A stretch of DNA of 55,352 bases from Verrucomicrobiota bacterium (GCA_016871675.1 VHCN01000001.1:130268-185619); one strand, 5' to 3'; counted from the first letter of the stretch, positions 17,280 to 25,942 are shown. Made by a program: numbers and translations. Notes: generated from the sequence alone by a model not told the origin.

Positions 17280-19007
17280 TTACCGGAAGCCGCCGGATCC
17301 ACCGAAGCCGCTGCCGCCGCCGAAGCCGCCGCCGCCGCCGCCAAAGCCGCTTTGGGTGCCGCCTGTGCCGCGACTCTGTGAGTTGTTGTTCTGCCGGTTG
17401 GCAAGCGCGTCGGTCGTGCGCTGGCTGTTTTGCGACGACCGCGTGTTCTGGCCTTCGAACAGGCCGCGCAGCACGTTTTGCACGGTGTTTACGTCCGCGT
17501 TCTCGAGCGAATAGGTGAAGACCTTCTGCTTGCGCGCCGGGCTCGAATCGAGCTGTAACACCATGTCGGCGATCTGATCCATCATGTCCTTGGCCGCGGT
17601 CACAATGACGGACGAGGTGCGCGCGTCGGGCACGGCGAGGACGCGCTGCTGCTTGCGCGCGCGTTCGCTGTCGCCGGTGGCCGTCGTTCCCGTGCGCCCG
17701 CCTGTCGAACCGCCGGGACCGCCGCGGCCGAAGATGCCGCCCGGACCTCCGCCAAACGCGCCGCCGAATTGCAGGCCGCGGCTCCGGTCGCTGTTGCCGG
17801 AGCGCGTCGGGTCGGGGAAGAGCGACGCGAGGAGCGACGCCATCTCCGTGGGGTCGGAGTTCTTGAGGTGGAACACGCGCAGCTCGGTCACGTCCTGCGT
17901 GGCGGTGTCGAGTTGCTTGATGAGATCCTCGATGGTGACCATGAGGTGCTCGGGCGCGTTGATGATGACGGCGTTGCTCTGCTCGTCGGCGACGGCCACA
18001 ACGCGGGCGTTGGAAACCGGACCTCCGCCGGTGCGTCCGCCGGTGCGTCCGCCGAATCCGCCCGTGCCGCTGCTGCCGAATCCGCCTAAGCTCCCTCCGC
18101 CGAGTCCGCCGAGTCCGCCGAATCCGCCGAATCCGCCGAATCCGCCGAATCCACTGCTGCTGCGACCGCCGCCCGGGCTACCCTGGCCGAAGCCACCTTG
18201 TTGAGTGCCCGTGGCGGGTGTGAACAGGTCCTTGATGATCGTCGCCAGGGCCTTCGCGTCTCCGTATCGGAGTGCGAAGACCTTGATGCCCGTGGTGCCG
18301 GTTTGCGAGAGGTCGAGGGCCTGCACAAGTTCGGTGAGGCGCCGGATGTTGCGCTTGGTGTCGGTGATGACGATGGAATTGGCGCCGTCGTTCGCGGTCA
18401 CGGTCTGGTTGCCCGGGAGAATGGGCGCGAGGTCGGAGAGGATTTGACGCGCGCCCACGAACTTGAGCGGGATGACCTGCGTGACGATCTCGTCGGTTTT
18501 GACCATGTCCTTCGGGTCGCTGCCGGTGACGATGGGGATGTCGTCGAACTTCGCGTCTTCGAGCCGCTTCACGGTGAGCGTCTTGCCGTTCACGATGGCG
18601 GCGTAGTTGTTCTTCCGGAGGACCTGGTTGAGCAGGTCGAGCGCCTCGCTCTTGGTGACGGGGTGGTTGCTCCACACGTCCACCGTGCCACGCACCTGGG
18701 TCTCGAGCACGATGGTGAAGCCGGCGGCCTCGCTCAAGTAAGTGAGCACCTGGTCGATGCCGACGCCGCGGAAGTTGAGGCGCAGGTTGGCCTCCTCGCC
18801 GGTCTTCGGGTCCACGGTCTTGGTGGTGGCGCGCGGCGCGAAGGGATTCTTGGAATCCTTCCCCGCAGGCGGCGTGGTCGCGGGTGGCGTGGTCGCGGGT
18901 GGCGGCGTCGTGGGCGTGGCGGGTGGCGTCTGGTTCTGCGCGGCGACGCGGCTGGCGAGCGCGAGGGCGAGCCCGAGCGTGGCGAGTGTGGTTCGTGAGG
19001 CGTTCAT
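17280..19007 (-). CDS. gspD: type II secretion secretin, N-domain half of a split GspD
   Basis: A 575-residue exported protein with signal peptide, Pro/Thr-rich linker, then an N0-like domain (LRLNFRGVGIDQVLTYLSEAAGFTIVLE), and three or so N1-N3-like ring domains (IPLKFVGARQILSDLAPILPG; VFALRYGDAKALATIIKDLF; VFHLKNSDPTEMASLLASLF; FTYSLENADVNTVQNVLRGLF). These are separated by Gly/Phe/Ser-rich linkers. There is no secretin pore domain; the protein ends in GGGFGGGSGFGGSGGF. It overlaps the GspC-like gene by 4 bp (ATGA) and is 44 bp upstream of the secretin-domain gene. It would supply the periplasmic rings of the outer-membrane channel. Confidence 0.85.
   Translation of the reverse strand: MNASRTTLATLGLALALASRVAAQNQTPPATPTTPPPATTPPATTPPAGKDSKNPFAPRATTKTVDPKTGEEANLRLNFRGVGIDQVLTYLSEAAGFTIVLETQVRGTVDVWSNHPVTKSEALDLLNQVLRKNNYAAIVNGKTLTVKRLEDAKFDDIPIVTGSDPKDMVKTDEIVTQVIPLKFVGARQILSDLAPILPGNQTVTANDGANSIVITDTKRNIRRLTELVQALDLSQTGTTGIKVFALRYGDAKALATIIKDLFTPATGTQQGGFGQGSPGGGRSSSGFGGFGGFGGFGGLGGLGGGSLGGFGSSGTGGFGGRTGGRTGGGPVSNARVVAVADEQSNAVIINAPEHLMVTIEDLIKQLDTATQDVTELRVFHLKNSDPTEMASLLASLFPDPTRSGNSDRSRGLQFGGAFGGGPGGIFGRGGPGGSTGGRTGTTATGDSERARKQQRVLAVPDARTSSVIVTAAKDMMDQIADMVLQLDSSPARKQKVFTYSLENADVNTVQNVLRGLFEGQNTRSSQNSQRTTDALANRQNNNSQSRGTGGTQSGFGGGGGGFGGGSGFGGSGGFR
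18085..18160. repeat. Gly-Phe-rich coding repeat (GFGGFGGFGG)
   Basis: Short 9-bp units (consensus CCGCCGAAT) repeat several times and encode GFGGFGGFGGFGGLGGLGG in the N-domain GspD protein. A similar repeat is at about 17085-17135 in the secretin-domain protein. Both are low-complexity and prone to slippage. Confidence 0.7.
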
Positions 19008-20179
19008 TGTTTGTTCTCCTGTTGGCGGCGCTCCATGAGGCGCTTCAAAATCTCACTTTCGTTGGCGGGCGGCGTGGTGCTCGCGGGCGGGGGCGGCGAG
19101 GAGGGTGACTGGGACGGACCGGGGCCGCCGCCGCCGAAAGTGCTGTTTCCGCTCGAGCCACCGCCATATCGTGCGGTGTAGTAGGCGGTGTATTCCGCGG
19201 CGTCGACGAATCCGTTGCCGTCCTTGTCGATCTCGCGGAAGCGGTCGCGCAGTCCGCGGTCGGCCTCCTGCTGCGAAACCCTGCCGTCGCCGTCGCGGTC
19301 CTGCTCGCGGATGCGCCGTTGCGCGGAGTCGGCGGCGCTGTTGCTCCCGCTGCTGCTCCCGAAACTACCCCCGCCAAACCGGCTGCGGTCGAAGCCGCCG
19401 CCCTGCATGCGGGCTTCCATCATGCGGCGGATCAAGTCGATGTCGCCGCTGCTGCCGAACGAGGAACTTCCGAAGGACGAGGATCCCGACGACAAATACG
19501 GGCTGCGATATGGTTCCTCGGGCACGGGCCGGAGGCTGGCGAGCCACGCGCCTTCATCCTCGCGGCGGAGTTGGTAGCCGACCTTGAGTTCCACTTCCTT
19601 CTCGTCTTTGAGCAGTTTGACCTGGTCCGTCGCGATGGCGGTAAGCTTGTGCCCTGCGATGACGTCGCCGGGCTTGGCGGTCTTGCGATACGCGGAATTC
19701 TCGCTCTCAAAGAACGCGAAGTCTCCCTTCTCGTAGCTCATCGTGCCGACGAGCGCGAAGCTCTCGACCTTGGGCGAGCGGCGGACGGGTTGCTCGGTCT
19801 GTTGCGGGCGGCCATTGCGGTTGGGGTTGAAGATGTTCTTGTCGGCAATCGGGCGGAACGCGGCGAAGCCCTCGGCGGGGGACGCGGAACCGGACTTCGA
19901 CGGCGACGAACCGGACTTGCCGGAGCCGGACTTCGAGTCAACGGGCGGATTCCTCGAGCCGCGCGAGCGAGAGTCGCGCCCAGAGCCTGACCTCGGGTCG
20001 GTGGACTTCGGGTCGGTGGTCGCCGTGCCCGGCGTTGAGGTTGTCGTCGGAGCCGTGGCGGGCGGGGCCGTGGGCGTCGTTGCCGCCGGGGCCGTGGGCG
20101 GGGCGGCGGGTGTCTTGGCGTCCTGCGCGGCGGCGAGGCTCGCGGTGAACGCCGCAAGAATGAGCGGGAAAGTCTTCAT
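19004..20179 (-). CDS. GspC-like type II secretion adaptor with a pair of EF-hands
   Basis: A 391-residue exported protein. A signal peptide and long Pro/Thr/Ser linker lead into FRPIADKNIFNPNRNGRP, the kind of motif seen in GspC/PilP-type proteins, followed by a small beta domain (VESFALVGTMSYEKGDFAFFESENSAYRKTAKPGDVIAGHKL). Two EF-hand calcium loops follow: DRDGDGRVSQQE and DKDGNGFVDAAE. Ser/Gly-rich linkers surround them. In known systems GspC links the inner-membrane platform to the secretin. The EF-hands are not a normal part of GspC. The gene overlaps the downstream GspD N-domain gene by 4 bp. The GspC assignment is inferred from short motifs and operon position. Confidence 0.7.
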   Translation of the reverse strand: MKTFPLILAAFTASLAAAQDAKTPAAPPTAPAATTPTAPPATAPTTTSTPGTATTDPKSTDPRSGSGRDSRSRGSRNPPVDSKSGSGKSGSSPSKSGSASPAEGFAAFRPIADKNIFNPNRNGRPQQTEQPVRRSPKVESFALVGTMSYEKGDFAFFESENSAYRKTAKPGDVIAGHKLTAIATDQVKLLKDEKEVELKVGYQLRREDEGAWLASLRPVPEEPYRSPYLSSGSSSFGSSSFGSSGDIDLIRRMMEARMQGGGFDRSRFGGGSFGSSSGSNSAADSAQRRIREQDRDGDGRVSQQEADRGLRDRFREIDKDGNGFVDAAEYTAYYTARYGGGSSGNSTFGGGGPGPSQSPSSPPPPASTTPPANESEILKRLMERRQQENKQ

Positions 20180-20229
20180 GGCGATGTCTCAAAAGTTACC
20201 AGATGGCGGTTGGGTTGTCTTGAAGCAAT

Positions 20230-20775
20230 TCATTTGGCTTCCAGTGGCGAGAGGCGCAGCCCGCTGACAAGCAGGCCGAGCGCGAGTTGAGAGCCGGAGG
20301 TGTCGCGGGTGCTGAGTTCGACGGCCTCGATCTTGAGCGCCATGGGGTCCTGTTCGAGCTCGTAGAGGAACCGGCTGAGCGACGAGAGGCTGCCCGAGGC
20401 GTCCACGCGGCATTCGAGGAGTGAATGGTCGTCGGTCGCGCCGCGCTTCCACTGCGGCTTGACGGAGCTGACGCTGATTCGCGCCTCGCGGGACCATTTG
20501 TCGAAGGCGCTCAACAGTTGCTGCTCGGCGGCGGAACGGTCCTTGGGAAGCGTGCCCTTGCGCATGGTGTTCCAGCGGTCGCGCATGGCGCGGTCGCGGT
20601 CGAGCAGGGCGGAGCCGGCGCGGACGTCCTTCTCGAGTTTCGCGATGCGGGCCTGCCGGGCCTTCCACGACGCGGTGAGCGGCTGGACGACGAGCTTGTC
20701 GCCCGCGAAGAGCGCGACCACGCTGATGGCGAGGAGCGCGAGGAGATGCTGGCGTTTCTGGGCTTCAGTTTTCAT
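20230..20775 (-). CDS. gspM: GspM/PilO-like inner-membrane protein
   Basis: A 181-residue protein with one N-terminal membrane helix (LLALLAISVVALFAGDKLVV), a coiled-coil stretch (ASWKARQARIAKLEKDVRAGSALLDRD) and a ferredoxin-like alpha/beta domain. This is the GspM/PilO plan: an inner-membrane platform protein pairing with GspL. Sequence similarity in this family is weak, so the assignment rests on architecture and on its position right after the GspL-like gene, which it overlaps by 11 bp. Confidence 0.7.
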   Translation of the reverse strand: MKTEAQKRQHLLALLAISVVALFAGDKLVVQPLTASWKARQARIAKLEKDVRAGSALLDRDRAMRDRWNTMRKGTLPKDRSAAEQQLLSAFDKWSREARISVSSVKPQWKRGATDDHSLLECRVDASGSLSSLSRFLYELEQDPMALKIEAVELSTRDTSGSQLALGLLVSGLRLSPLEAK

Positions 20776-22207
20776 TTCGCCTGGGGGTTCCCCAGTTGAA
20801 GCGGAATGTGAACTGCATCGCGGGCGCCTTGCCCTTCATGGAGTCCACCTTGATGTCGGAGACGTTGCCCACGGCGCGCAGCCGGTCCAGCGCCTTGAGC
20901 AGCGACGGGCTGTCGCGCATCGTGCCGGAGCAGGACACGCTGGCGAGGTTGCGTATCTCGAAGCTCTTCGCCGCGACCGAGCCGTCCTCGGGGAAGGACT
21001 CGGTGACGCGCTGGAGCACGCTCAGGCTCGTGTGCGACTCGTCGAACCACGGGCGATACTTGCGAACCTGCTTCTGGATGTCCTCCAGTTCGCTGACGGG
21101 TTTCTTCATCGCGCTCCACTGGCCGTTGAGGCCGTTGAGGCGGAATTGCTGCCAGCCGAATAGCCCGATGACCGACGCCGCGACCAGACCCGCGGCCACG
21201 CCCGCCCACGCGAGCTTGCCGGAGGAATAGCGCTCGGAGAACTGCTTCCACAGGCTCGGCTTCGGCGGCAGGAACTCGAACGGCTTGCGCCCGGAAAGAT
21301 ACTGCGCCGCCAGCGCGAGCGCGCACGAGACGGGCGTGTTGTCCGGCACCTTGAGCCCGCCGGCCTCGCTGCCGAAGTTCGGCACGTGCTCGGTGAGCAG
21401 CCCCATCGAGGCGGCGCGCGGCCGCAGTTCGATCATCAACTGCTCGGCGAACCGGCTCGCGCCGAAAATCTTGAACTCGCGCACGCCGCCGCGCACCTCG
21501 GGGGGCATCTGCCCGAGCGTGATCCGCAGGTCGCGCGCGACGTGCTCGGACTGCAGCCGGCGGTCGCCGCCCTCGGTGTCGAACGCGCCCTCGATCGAGC
21601 GCAGCGCGACCACGCCGCCGCCGCTGGTCACCAGCAAATCCACCGCTGACTCGCCGACGACGGCAGCGATCTGCCCGTTCGGGCGGGCCGCAAGGACGCC
21701 GGGCAGCGCGGTGAGGCCGGGGGAGAATCCGTGCGGTTTGAGCCCTGCGGCCTCGAGCACTTCATCCAGCCTCGCGAGGTGCTCCCGCGTGACGGCCAGT
21801 TGCGTCGCGAAGCGCGCCCCCGACGGCGCGGCGTATCGCGACACGCACACCCGCAAGTCCTCCATCCCGTTTGGAAAGCCGCGCTCGGCCTCGATCTCGA
21901 GGAAGCCCGGCACATCCTCCTCGGGCATCTCCGGAATCCCGGCGTGAACCGACAGCACCCACGCGGTGGGCACGCAGGCGACGCAGCGTTTCTCGCGGAT
22001 GCCCGCGGCGTCGAGCGCGTCGCGCAGTTCCTTGCCGACGAGTTCGACCTCGTCTTTGAACAGGTCGAGCGCGAGCGTCGCGGTCGCGGTCTTTTGGATC
22101 GTGACCGAGCCGTTGGTCCGGCGCAGCACGACGGCCTCGAGCCGGCTGCCGTCGAGCGCGAGGGCAAGCAGCGTGGTGGGGGTCTTGTCCTTGGAGAGCA
22201 TGGTCAT
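20765..22207 (-). CDS. gspL: GspL-like protein: PilM-type actin-fold domain plus PilN-type membrane domain
   Basis: A 480-residue protein. Residues 1 to about 330 have an actin-like PilM/GspL fold (LLALALDGSRLEAVVLRR, CVACVPTAWVLSVHAGIPEMPEEDVPGFLEIEAERGFP). A membrane helix lies near 350-375 (LAWAGVAAGLVAASVIGLFGW), then a coiled coil and a PilN-like ferredoxin fold. This is the GspL plan that recruits the GspE ATPase. The start ATG at 22205-22207 overlaps the gspK stop (ATGA). The frame continues upstream to 22540 but only as a shadow of gspK. Confidence 0.8.
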   Translation of the reverse strand: MTMLSKDKTPTTLLALALDGSRLEAVVLRRTNGSVTIQKTATATLALDLFKDEVELVGKELRDALDAAGIREKRCVACVPTAWVLSVHAGIPEMPEEDVPGFLEIEAERGFPNGMEDLRVCVSRYAAPSGARFATQLAVTREHLARLDEVLEAAGLKPHGFSPGLTALPGVLAARPNGQIAAVVGESAVDLLVTSGGGVVALRSIEGAFDTEGGDRRLQSEHVARDLRITLGQMPPEVRGGVREFKIFGASRFAEQLMIELRPRAASMGLLTEHVPNFGSEAGGLKVPDNTPVSCALALAAQYLSGRKPFEFLPPKPSLWKQFSERYSSGKLAWAGVAAGLVAASVIGLFGWQQFRLNGLNGQWSAMKKPVSELEDIQKQVRKYRPWFDESHTSLSVLQRVTESFPEDGSVAAKSFEIRNLASVSCSGTMRDSPSLLKALDRLRAVGNVSDIKVDSMKGKAPAMQFTFRFNWGTPRRNEN

Positions 22208-23586
22208 CGGAGTTCCTTTGCGAGGCGCGCCTGCTCGCGGATGGCCGGGCCGAGGGCCCAGCCGAAGTGCGTGAGGTCCTGGCGGTGGACGATCCGCGGC
22301 GTGCCGGAGCTGGTGTCGAAGATGAACTTTACGCGCTGGTAGCCTCGGGCGTGATGGCCGAGCGCCACGATGTCCGCGCTGAACTGGTAGCTTTGCGCGG
22401 TGAGGAACGGCCCGGCGCGGACGGCGTCCTCGCGCTCGAGGACCTCGGACACCCACGCGATGGAGTCGAGCCGCGAGGGGTTGGCCTGGCGGAAGCTCAC
22501 CAGCGAGCCCGCGTTGTCCGCGCCGATGCCGGGGATGCACTTGAGCACGGCCTCGCTGGCGGTGTTCACGTTGACGCGCCCTTCGATGGATGTGGCGTTG
22601 GTCGTGGTGAGGTCCGAGTGGATTTGCGCAAACTCATCGGCGGTCATCTGGCTCACGAGGTAGAACTCCAGCAGGCTGCCAAAGTTGGCGCCGGGCCCGC
22701 TGATGCGCGGCATGATTTCTTGCGCGCGGGTTTCGCCGAACTTCTCGTTCAAGAGTCCCTGCAATCGCGCGCCGCCCCCTTGCTGCTGGCCGCCCTGGGT
22801 GGGATTGACGTTGATGCGCTGCGAGCCGTCGCTGCGGGTGTTGGGCTCGCGGCTGTGGACGGTCACGTATTCGAGCACGCCCAGGTCGAGCACGCCGTTG
22901 CGGTCGTCGCCGGGCAGCGAGTTGTCGCCGTCGTTCTCGTTCGGGTCGAGCACGCCGTTCATGTTCACGTCCTCGCCGTAAAGGATCGCCAGCGTCGCGC
23001 CGTAAACGAGGCGCAGTTCCTCGATGGACTCGAAGCGCCCGTTCTTGCAGCGATACGCGGGATTGAGGCGGCCGTAGATTTCGTCCTCGGCGCCGCCCTC
23101 GGTCACGGTGCTGTCCTCGTCGCGCCAGTCCACGGTGGCCGCCGAGAACTCCGCGGTGGTCTTCGGCAGCGCCTGCAGCATCTCGAGCGTGGCCGTGTTG
23201 AGGTTGAGCTTGGACGCCTCGTCCACAAGCCCGAAGACCGGCCGGTCGGGCGAAACCTGGTCGTCCCCGCGGCCGAGTATCCAAAAGGTCGCGTCGCCGA
23301 TGGGAACGGCCTCCGATTCGTAGCTCTGCGGATCCGGCCGGAAGCCGTTCGTCTCCTGGTTGGCGAGGATGTAGTTCACGTAGCGCGCCGCGCCCGCGAT
23401 GGCCTGCCCCGCCTCGACGGTGGCGGTGCGGTTGTCGGCGGCGCGCAACTCGAGCGTGCTCGACTGTGCGAAGTAGAGCGCAAGCGTCACGAGCCCGAAC
23501 GCGATCCACAGCACGATCACGAGCACGGACGCGCGCTCGGCGCGGTGCGTCCGGGTCGGGGCCGGGTTGACAGCGCGCAGCTTCAT
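22204..23586 (-). CDS. gspK: type II secretion minor pseudopilin GspK
   Basis: A 460-residue protein with an N-terminal membrane helix (RASVLVIVLWIAFGLVTLALYF) and the large GspK domain. The block DEASKLNLNTATLEMLQALP and a second copy VNVNTASEAVLKCIPGIGADNAGSLVSFR are helix-hairpin-helix type GspK signatures. An insertion of DxN/DxD-rich sequence (EDVNMNGVLDPNENDGDN) may bind calcium. The N-terminal cleavage site lacks the usual Gly and Glu5, as is common in GspK. It overlaps gspJ by 4 bp and gspL by 4 bp. Confidence 0.88.
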   Translation of the reverse strand: MKLRAVNPAPTRTHRAERASVLVIVLWIAFGLVTLALYFAQSSTLELRAADNRTATVEAGQAIAGAARYVNYILANQETNGFRPDPQSYESEAVPIGDATFWILGRGDDQVSPDRPVFGLVDEASKLNLNTATLEMLQALPKTTAEFSAATVDWRDEDSTVTEGGAEDEIYGRLNPAYRCKNGRFESIEELRLVYGATLAILYGEDVNMNGVLDPNENDGDNSLPGDDRNGVLDLGVLEYVTVHSREPNTRSDGSQRINVNPTQGGQQQGGGARLQGLLNEKFGETRAQEIMPRISGPGANFGSLLEFYLVSQMTADEFAQIHSDLTTTNATSIEGRVNVNTASEAVLKCIPGIGADNAGSLVSFRQANPSRLDSIAWVSEVLEREDAVRAGPFLTAQSYQFSADIVALGHHARGYQRVKFIFDTSSGTPRIVHRQDLTHFGWALGPAIREQARLAKELR

Positions 23587-24308
23587 TGGCCGGCCTCCGC
23601 GGACGCGGTGGCATTGGTCGTTCCCTGCACGAGGATCGGCACCACGATTTCAATCGGCGCGCGCGCCGGGGAATCGGCGGACTCGCGGACGCGTTCAAGG
23701 ATCATCTTGACGCCCGCGGGCAGCGGCGGGCTGGCGACGGTCGAGTCCCACACGTCGGTCCACGCCGTGCCGTCGAAGAACTCGAAGTGGAAGTTCTCGA
23801 TGCCGGCCATGAGGAATTGCGGCTCTTCCTCGGCGACGTTGATCGGCAGCAGATTCCGCGTGAGCACGCGCACGAGGTCCTTGCCGGCGGCGTTGTTCGT
23901 CGGGAGCACGAGCACGTAGGAAACGCGCTGGATTTCGGACCACGGGGAGTTGTTGTCCACCATGCCGGTGGTCGTGGTGAAGGTGACGGACGCCACGCCG
24001 GCGATCAAAAGGACGTTGGTCGAGGCGCCGGTGGTGCCGGGCGTCGCGAGCGGTCCGAGGAGTTGATTGGTGCCGGGCACCACGATGCCCTCGAGGTCGC
24101 GCTTGATGATCGCGACGGCCTGGTGCACGGGCACGGCCTGCTCGATGGCCGCGGTGGTCTTGTTGCGCAGGCGCACTGCGCTGAAGAACACCGTGCCGAT
24201 GGACGCAAGCACGATGGAGAACACCGCCACGGCGAGCAGCAGTTCCATGAGCGTGAACGCGGCGCCGGGGCGCGCGTGTGGCTGGATGAGTTGGCGCGCC
24301 GTCCTCAT
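23583..24308 (-). CDS. gspJ: type II secretion minor pseudopilin GspJ
   Basis: A 241-residue protein starting at the ATG overlapping the gspI stop (ATGA). The type IV pilin-like N-terminus is AAFTLMELLLAVAVFSIVLAS with Glu5 present but Ala, not Gly, before the cleavage point. The rest is a beta-rich domain of the size expected for GspJ, ending near EIVVPILVQGT. Downstream it overlaps gspK by 4 bp. Upstream in-frame sequence to 24464 is a shadow. Confidence 0.8.
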   Translation of the reverse strand: MRTARQLIQPHARPGAAFTLMELLLAVAVFSIVLASIGTVFFSAVRLRNKTTAAIEQAVPVHQAVAIIKRDLEGIVVPGTNQLLGPLATPGTTGASTNVLLIAGVASVTFTTTTGMVDNNSPWSEIQRVSYVLVLPTNNAAGKDLVRVLTRNLLPINVAEEEPQFLMAGIENFHFEFFDGTAWTDVWDSTVASPPLPAGVKMILERVRESADSPARAPIEIVVPILVQGTTNATASAEAGQ

Positions 24309-24715
24309 GGCTGGCTGGTGCCTCCCGGGGTGACGGTGAGCGCCGGGTCCTCGGCGATCGTGCTCAGCTTGACGGAATATTCCTGGCCCTGCACCGGGAA
24401 CTTGACCTCCACGGTCACGAGCAGCAGCGCCTCCACCTCCCAACCCTCGGAGCTGAGCGTCCACTCAAACTCGAACGGGCCGTCCTGCACCGTGCCGCCG
24501 CGGCCGGACTCGTTGAACTGCCCGGTGACCAGCGCCTCGTTGAGCATCTGCTCGGCGATGCGGATGGCAACGGTCTTGCGCTCGCCGACGGCGCCCGCGC
24601 GCGCGGCCACCCGCACGCCCTCGACGGCAACGGGGATGACGATGGCCATGAAGAGCAGCGCCGCGAGGACTTCCGCGAGAGTGAAGCCCGCCTGCGAGCG
24701 CCGGCGACCACGCAT
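24305..24715 (-). CDS. gspI: type II secretion minor pseudopilin GspI
   Basis: A 136-residue protein starting MRGRRRSQAGFTLAEVLAAL, with a normal prepilin peptidase site (G|FTLAE) and hydrophobic helix. The remaining domain has the size of GspI. The start ATG at 24713-24715 lies at the edge of a repeat-rich spacer (24716-24809); upstream in-frame ATGs fall inside the repeat and are less likely. It overlaps gspJ by 4 bp. Confidence 0.8.
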   Translation of the reverse strand: MRGRRRSQAGFTLAEVLAALLFMAIVIPVAVEGVRVAARAGAVGERKTVAIRIAEQMLNEALVTGQFNESGRGGTVQDGPFEFEWTLSSEGWEVEALLLVTVEVKFPVQGQEYSVKLSTIAEDPALTVTPGGTSQP

Positions 24716-24809
24716 GCACGCGGATGCACGCGGATGAGACGCGGCCATGTGCGGCCCGCCTGCCAATCCGTGTTCGTGTCCCTTCGTGTTCATTCGTGGT
24801 TTTCCCCGG
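24716..24809. repeat. repeat-rich spacer between gspH and gspI
   Basis: Contains GGATGCACGC units repeated twice (24713-24735) and, at 24768-24801, a stretch reading on the minus strand as ACCACGAATGAACACGAAG and then GGACACGAACACGG. This has the look of a dispersed short repeat common in GC-rich environmental genomes. It is the only sizeable gap in the pseudopilin operon, and it is where the start of gspI becomes ambiguous. Confidence 0.6.
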
Positions 24810-25415
24810 TCATCTCGCGCCCTGCGGCAGGCCGTTGGTGGAGATTTCGTATTGCAGTTTCGTGCGGCTCTGCACGATGGCGACTTTGCTGCCCTCGTTG
24901 GCCGGGTTGCTCTCCGCATCGCCTTCCTTGAGGACGACCCAGTCGGGGCTGCTCGGCGTGATGAAGCCGTCGGTCTGGAACCGGATGATCGGGAGGTTTT
25001 GGTAGCTGCCGAGCTTGGCGCGCTGGGCCATGCCCACACCCTGGTTCGCGCCCTCGGGCACCTGGATGGAGAGCGTCTTTGCCAGCGCGTATTCCACGGC
25101 CTTCTCGTCCGCGCGCTCGTCGTAGCCGGGCTCCATTTCAAGGCCGTATTTGCCCTCCTGCGCGTCCACCCACAACAGCATCGGCACGCCCTCGGTCACT
25201 GCGCGGCTTTGCGCGTAACGCGTGAGCGTGAGGAACCGCCGCGCCTCCGAATCCAGCGCGCGGCCCTTGAAGAAATTCGAGAGCGACGGCGACGCGAGCG
25301 CCGCGACGATGGACAGCAGGGCCATCACGAGGATCAACTCGATCATCGTGAACGCGCGGAGCGCCTCGCGTTGCGGGCGGGACTCCAGCCGGGACGTTGT
25401 CGGGCTCGGGCTCAT
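24810..25415 (-). CDS. gspH: type II secretion minor pseudopilin GspH
   Basis: A 201-residue protein with pilin-like N-terminus LRAFTMIELILVMALLSIVAALASP; the residue before Phe is Ala rather than Gly, while Glu5 is conserved. The following helix KGRALDSEARRFLTLTRYAQSRAVTEGVPMLLWVD matches the GspH family. It lies between gspG (27 bp upstream) and the repeat-rich spacer before gspI. Confidence 0.82.
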   Translation of the reverse strand: MSPSPTTSRLESRPQREALRAFTMIELILVMALLSIVAALASPSLSNFFKGRALDSEARRFLTLTRYAQSRAVTEGVPMLLWVDAQEGKYGLEMEPGYDERADEKAVEYALAKTLSIQVPEGANQGVGMAQRAKLGSYQNLPIIRFQTDGFITPSSPDWVVLKEGDAESNPANEGSKVAIVQSRTKLQYEISTNGLPQGAR

Positions 25416-25442
25416 CGGTGTTTCGCGTCGGGCTCGCGCCGG

Positions 25443-25922
25443 CTACGGCCGCCGCGCGTTGCCCGTGCTCCAGTTGGTGATGTCGTCATCGCCGCCGTCG
25501 CGTCCGTCGGGGCCGGTGGACATGATGTCGTAGGAGGTCTGGTTGTAGCGGCCCGGGCACTCGTAGATGTAGGGGTTGCCCCACGGGTCGATCGGGATTT
25601 CGCCCTTGAGATACGGGCCCTTCCAGCTCGTCGCATCGCGCGGCGCGGACACGAGGTCCTGCAGGCCGTCCTTGCCCTTCGGGTAGTAGCCGTTGTCCAC
25701 CTCGAAGGCGTCGAGCGCGGTGCCGAACGTGGCGATCTGCGTCTGCGCGGCGGTGATGCGCGCCTGCTCGGTGCGGCCGGAGAACTTCGGCACGACGATC
25801 GCCGCGAGCACGCCGAGGATGACGAGCACAAGCAGCAGTTCGATGAGCGTGAAGCCGCGCGAGGCGCGGCGGCGGGTTTCGAGGTTCGGGTTTCGAGCCG
25901 GGCGTGCGATGCGGGTTTTCAT
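25443..25922 (-). CDS. gspG: type II secretion major pseudopilin GspG
   Basis: A 159-residue major pseudopilin. The prepilin peptidase site is SRGFTLIELLLVLVILGVLAAIVVPK. The conserved C-terminal part LKGEIPIDPWGNPYIYECPG and PDGRDGGDDDITNW is the calcium-binding region typical of GspG. The start is the ATG at 25920-25922; the longer frame upstream overlaps gspF in another frame. It follows gspF after 20 bp. Confidence 0.93.
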   Translation of the reverse strand: MKTRIARPARNPNLETRRRASRGFTLIELLLVLVILGVLAAIVVPKFSGRTEQARITAAQTQIATFGTALDAFEVDNGYYPKGKDGLQDLVSAPRDATSWKGPYLKGEIPIDPWGNPYIYECPGRYNQTSYDIMSTGPDGRDGGDDDITNWSTGNARRP

Positions 25923-25942
25923 GTTGGATGGGTTGTGGAGAG

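Noticed and set aside
22267-23919. Plus-strand open frame of 550 codons opposite gspK/gspJ
   Set aside because: GspK and GspJ are supported by pilin-like helices and operon overlap on the minus strand; the antisense product shows no domain.
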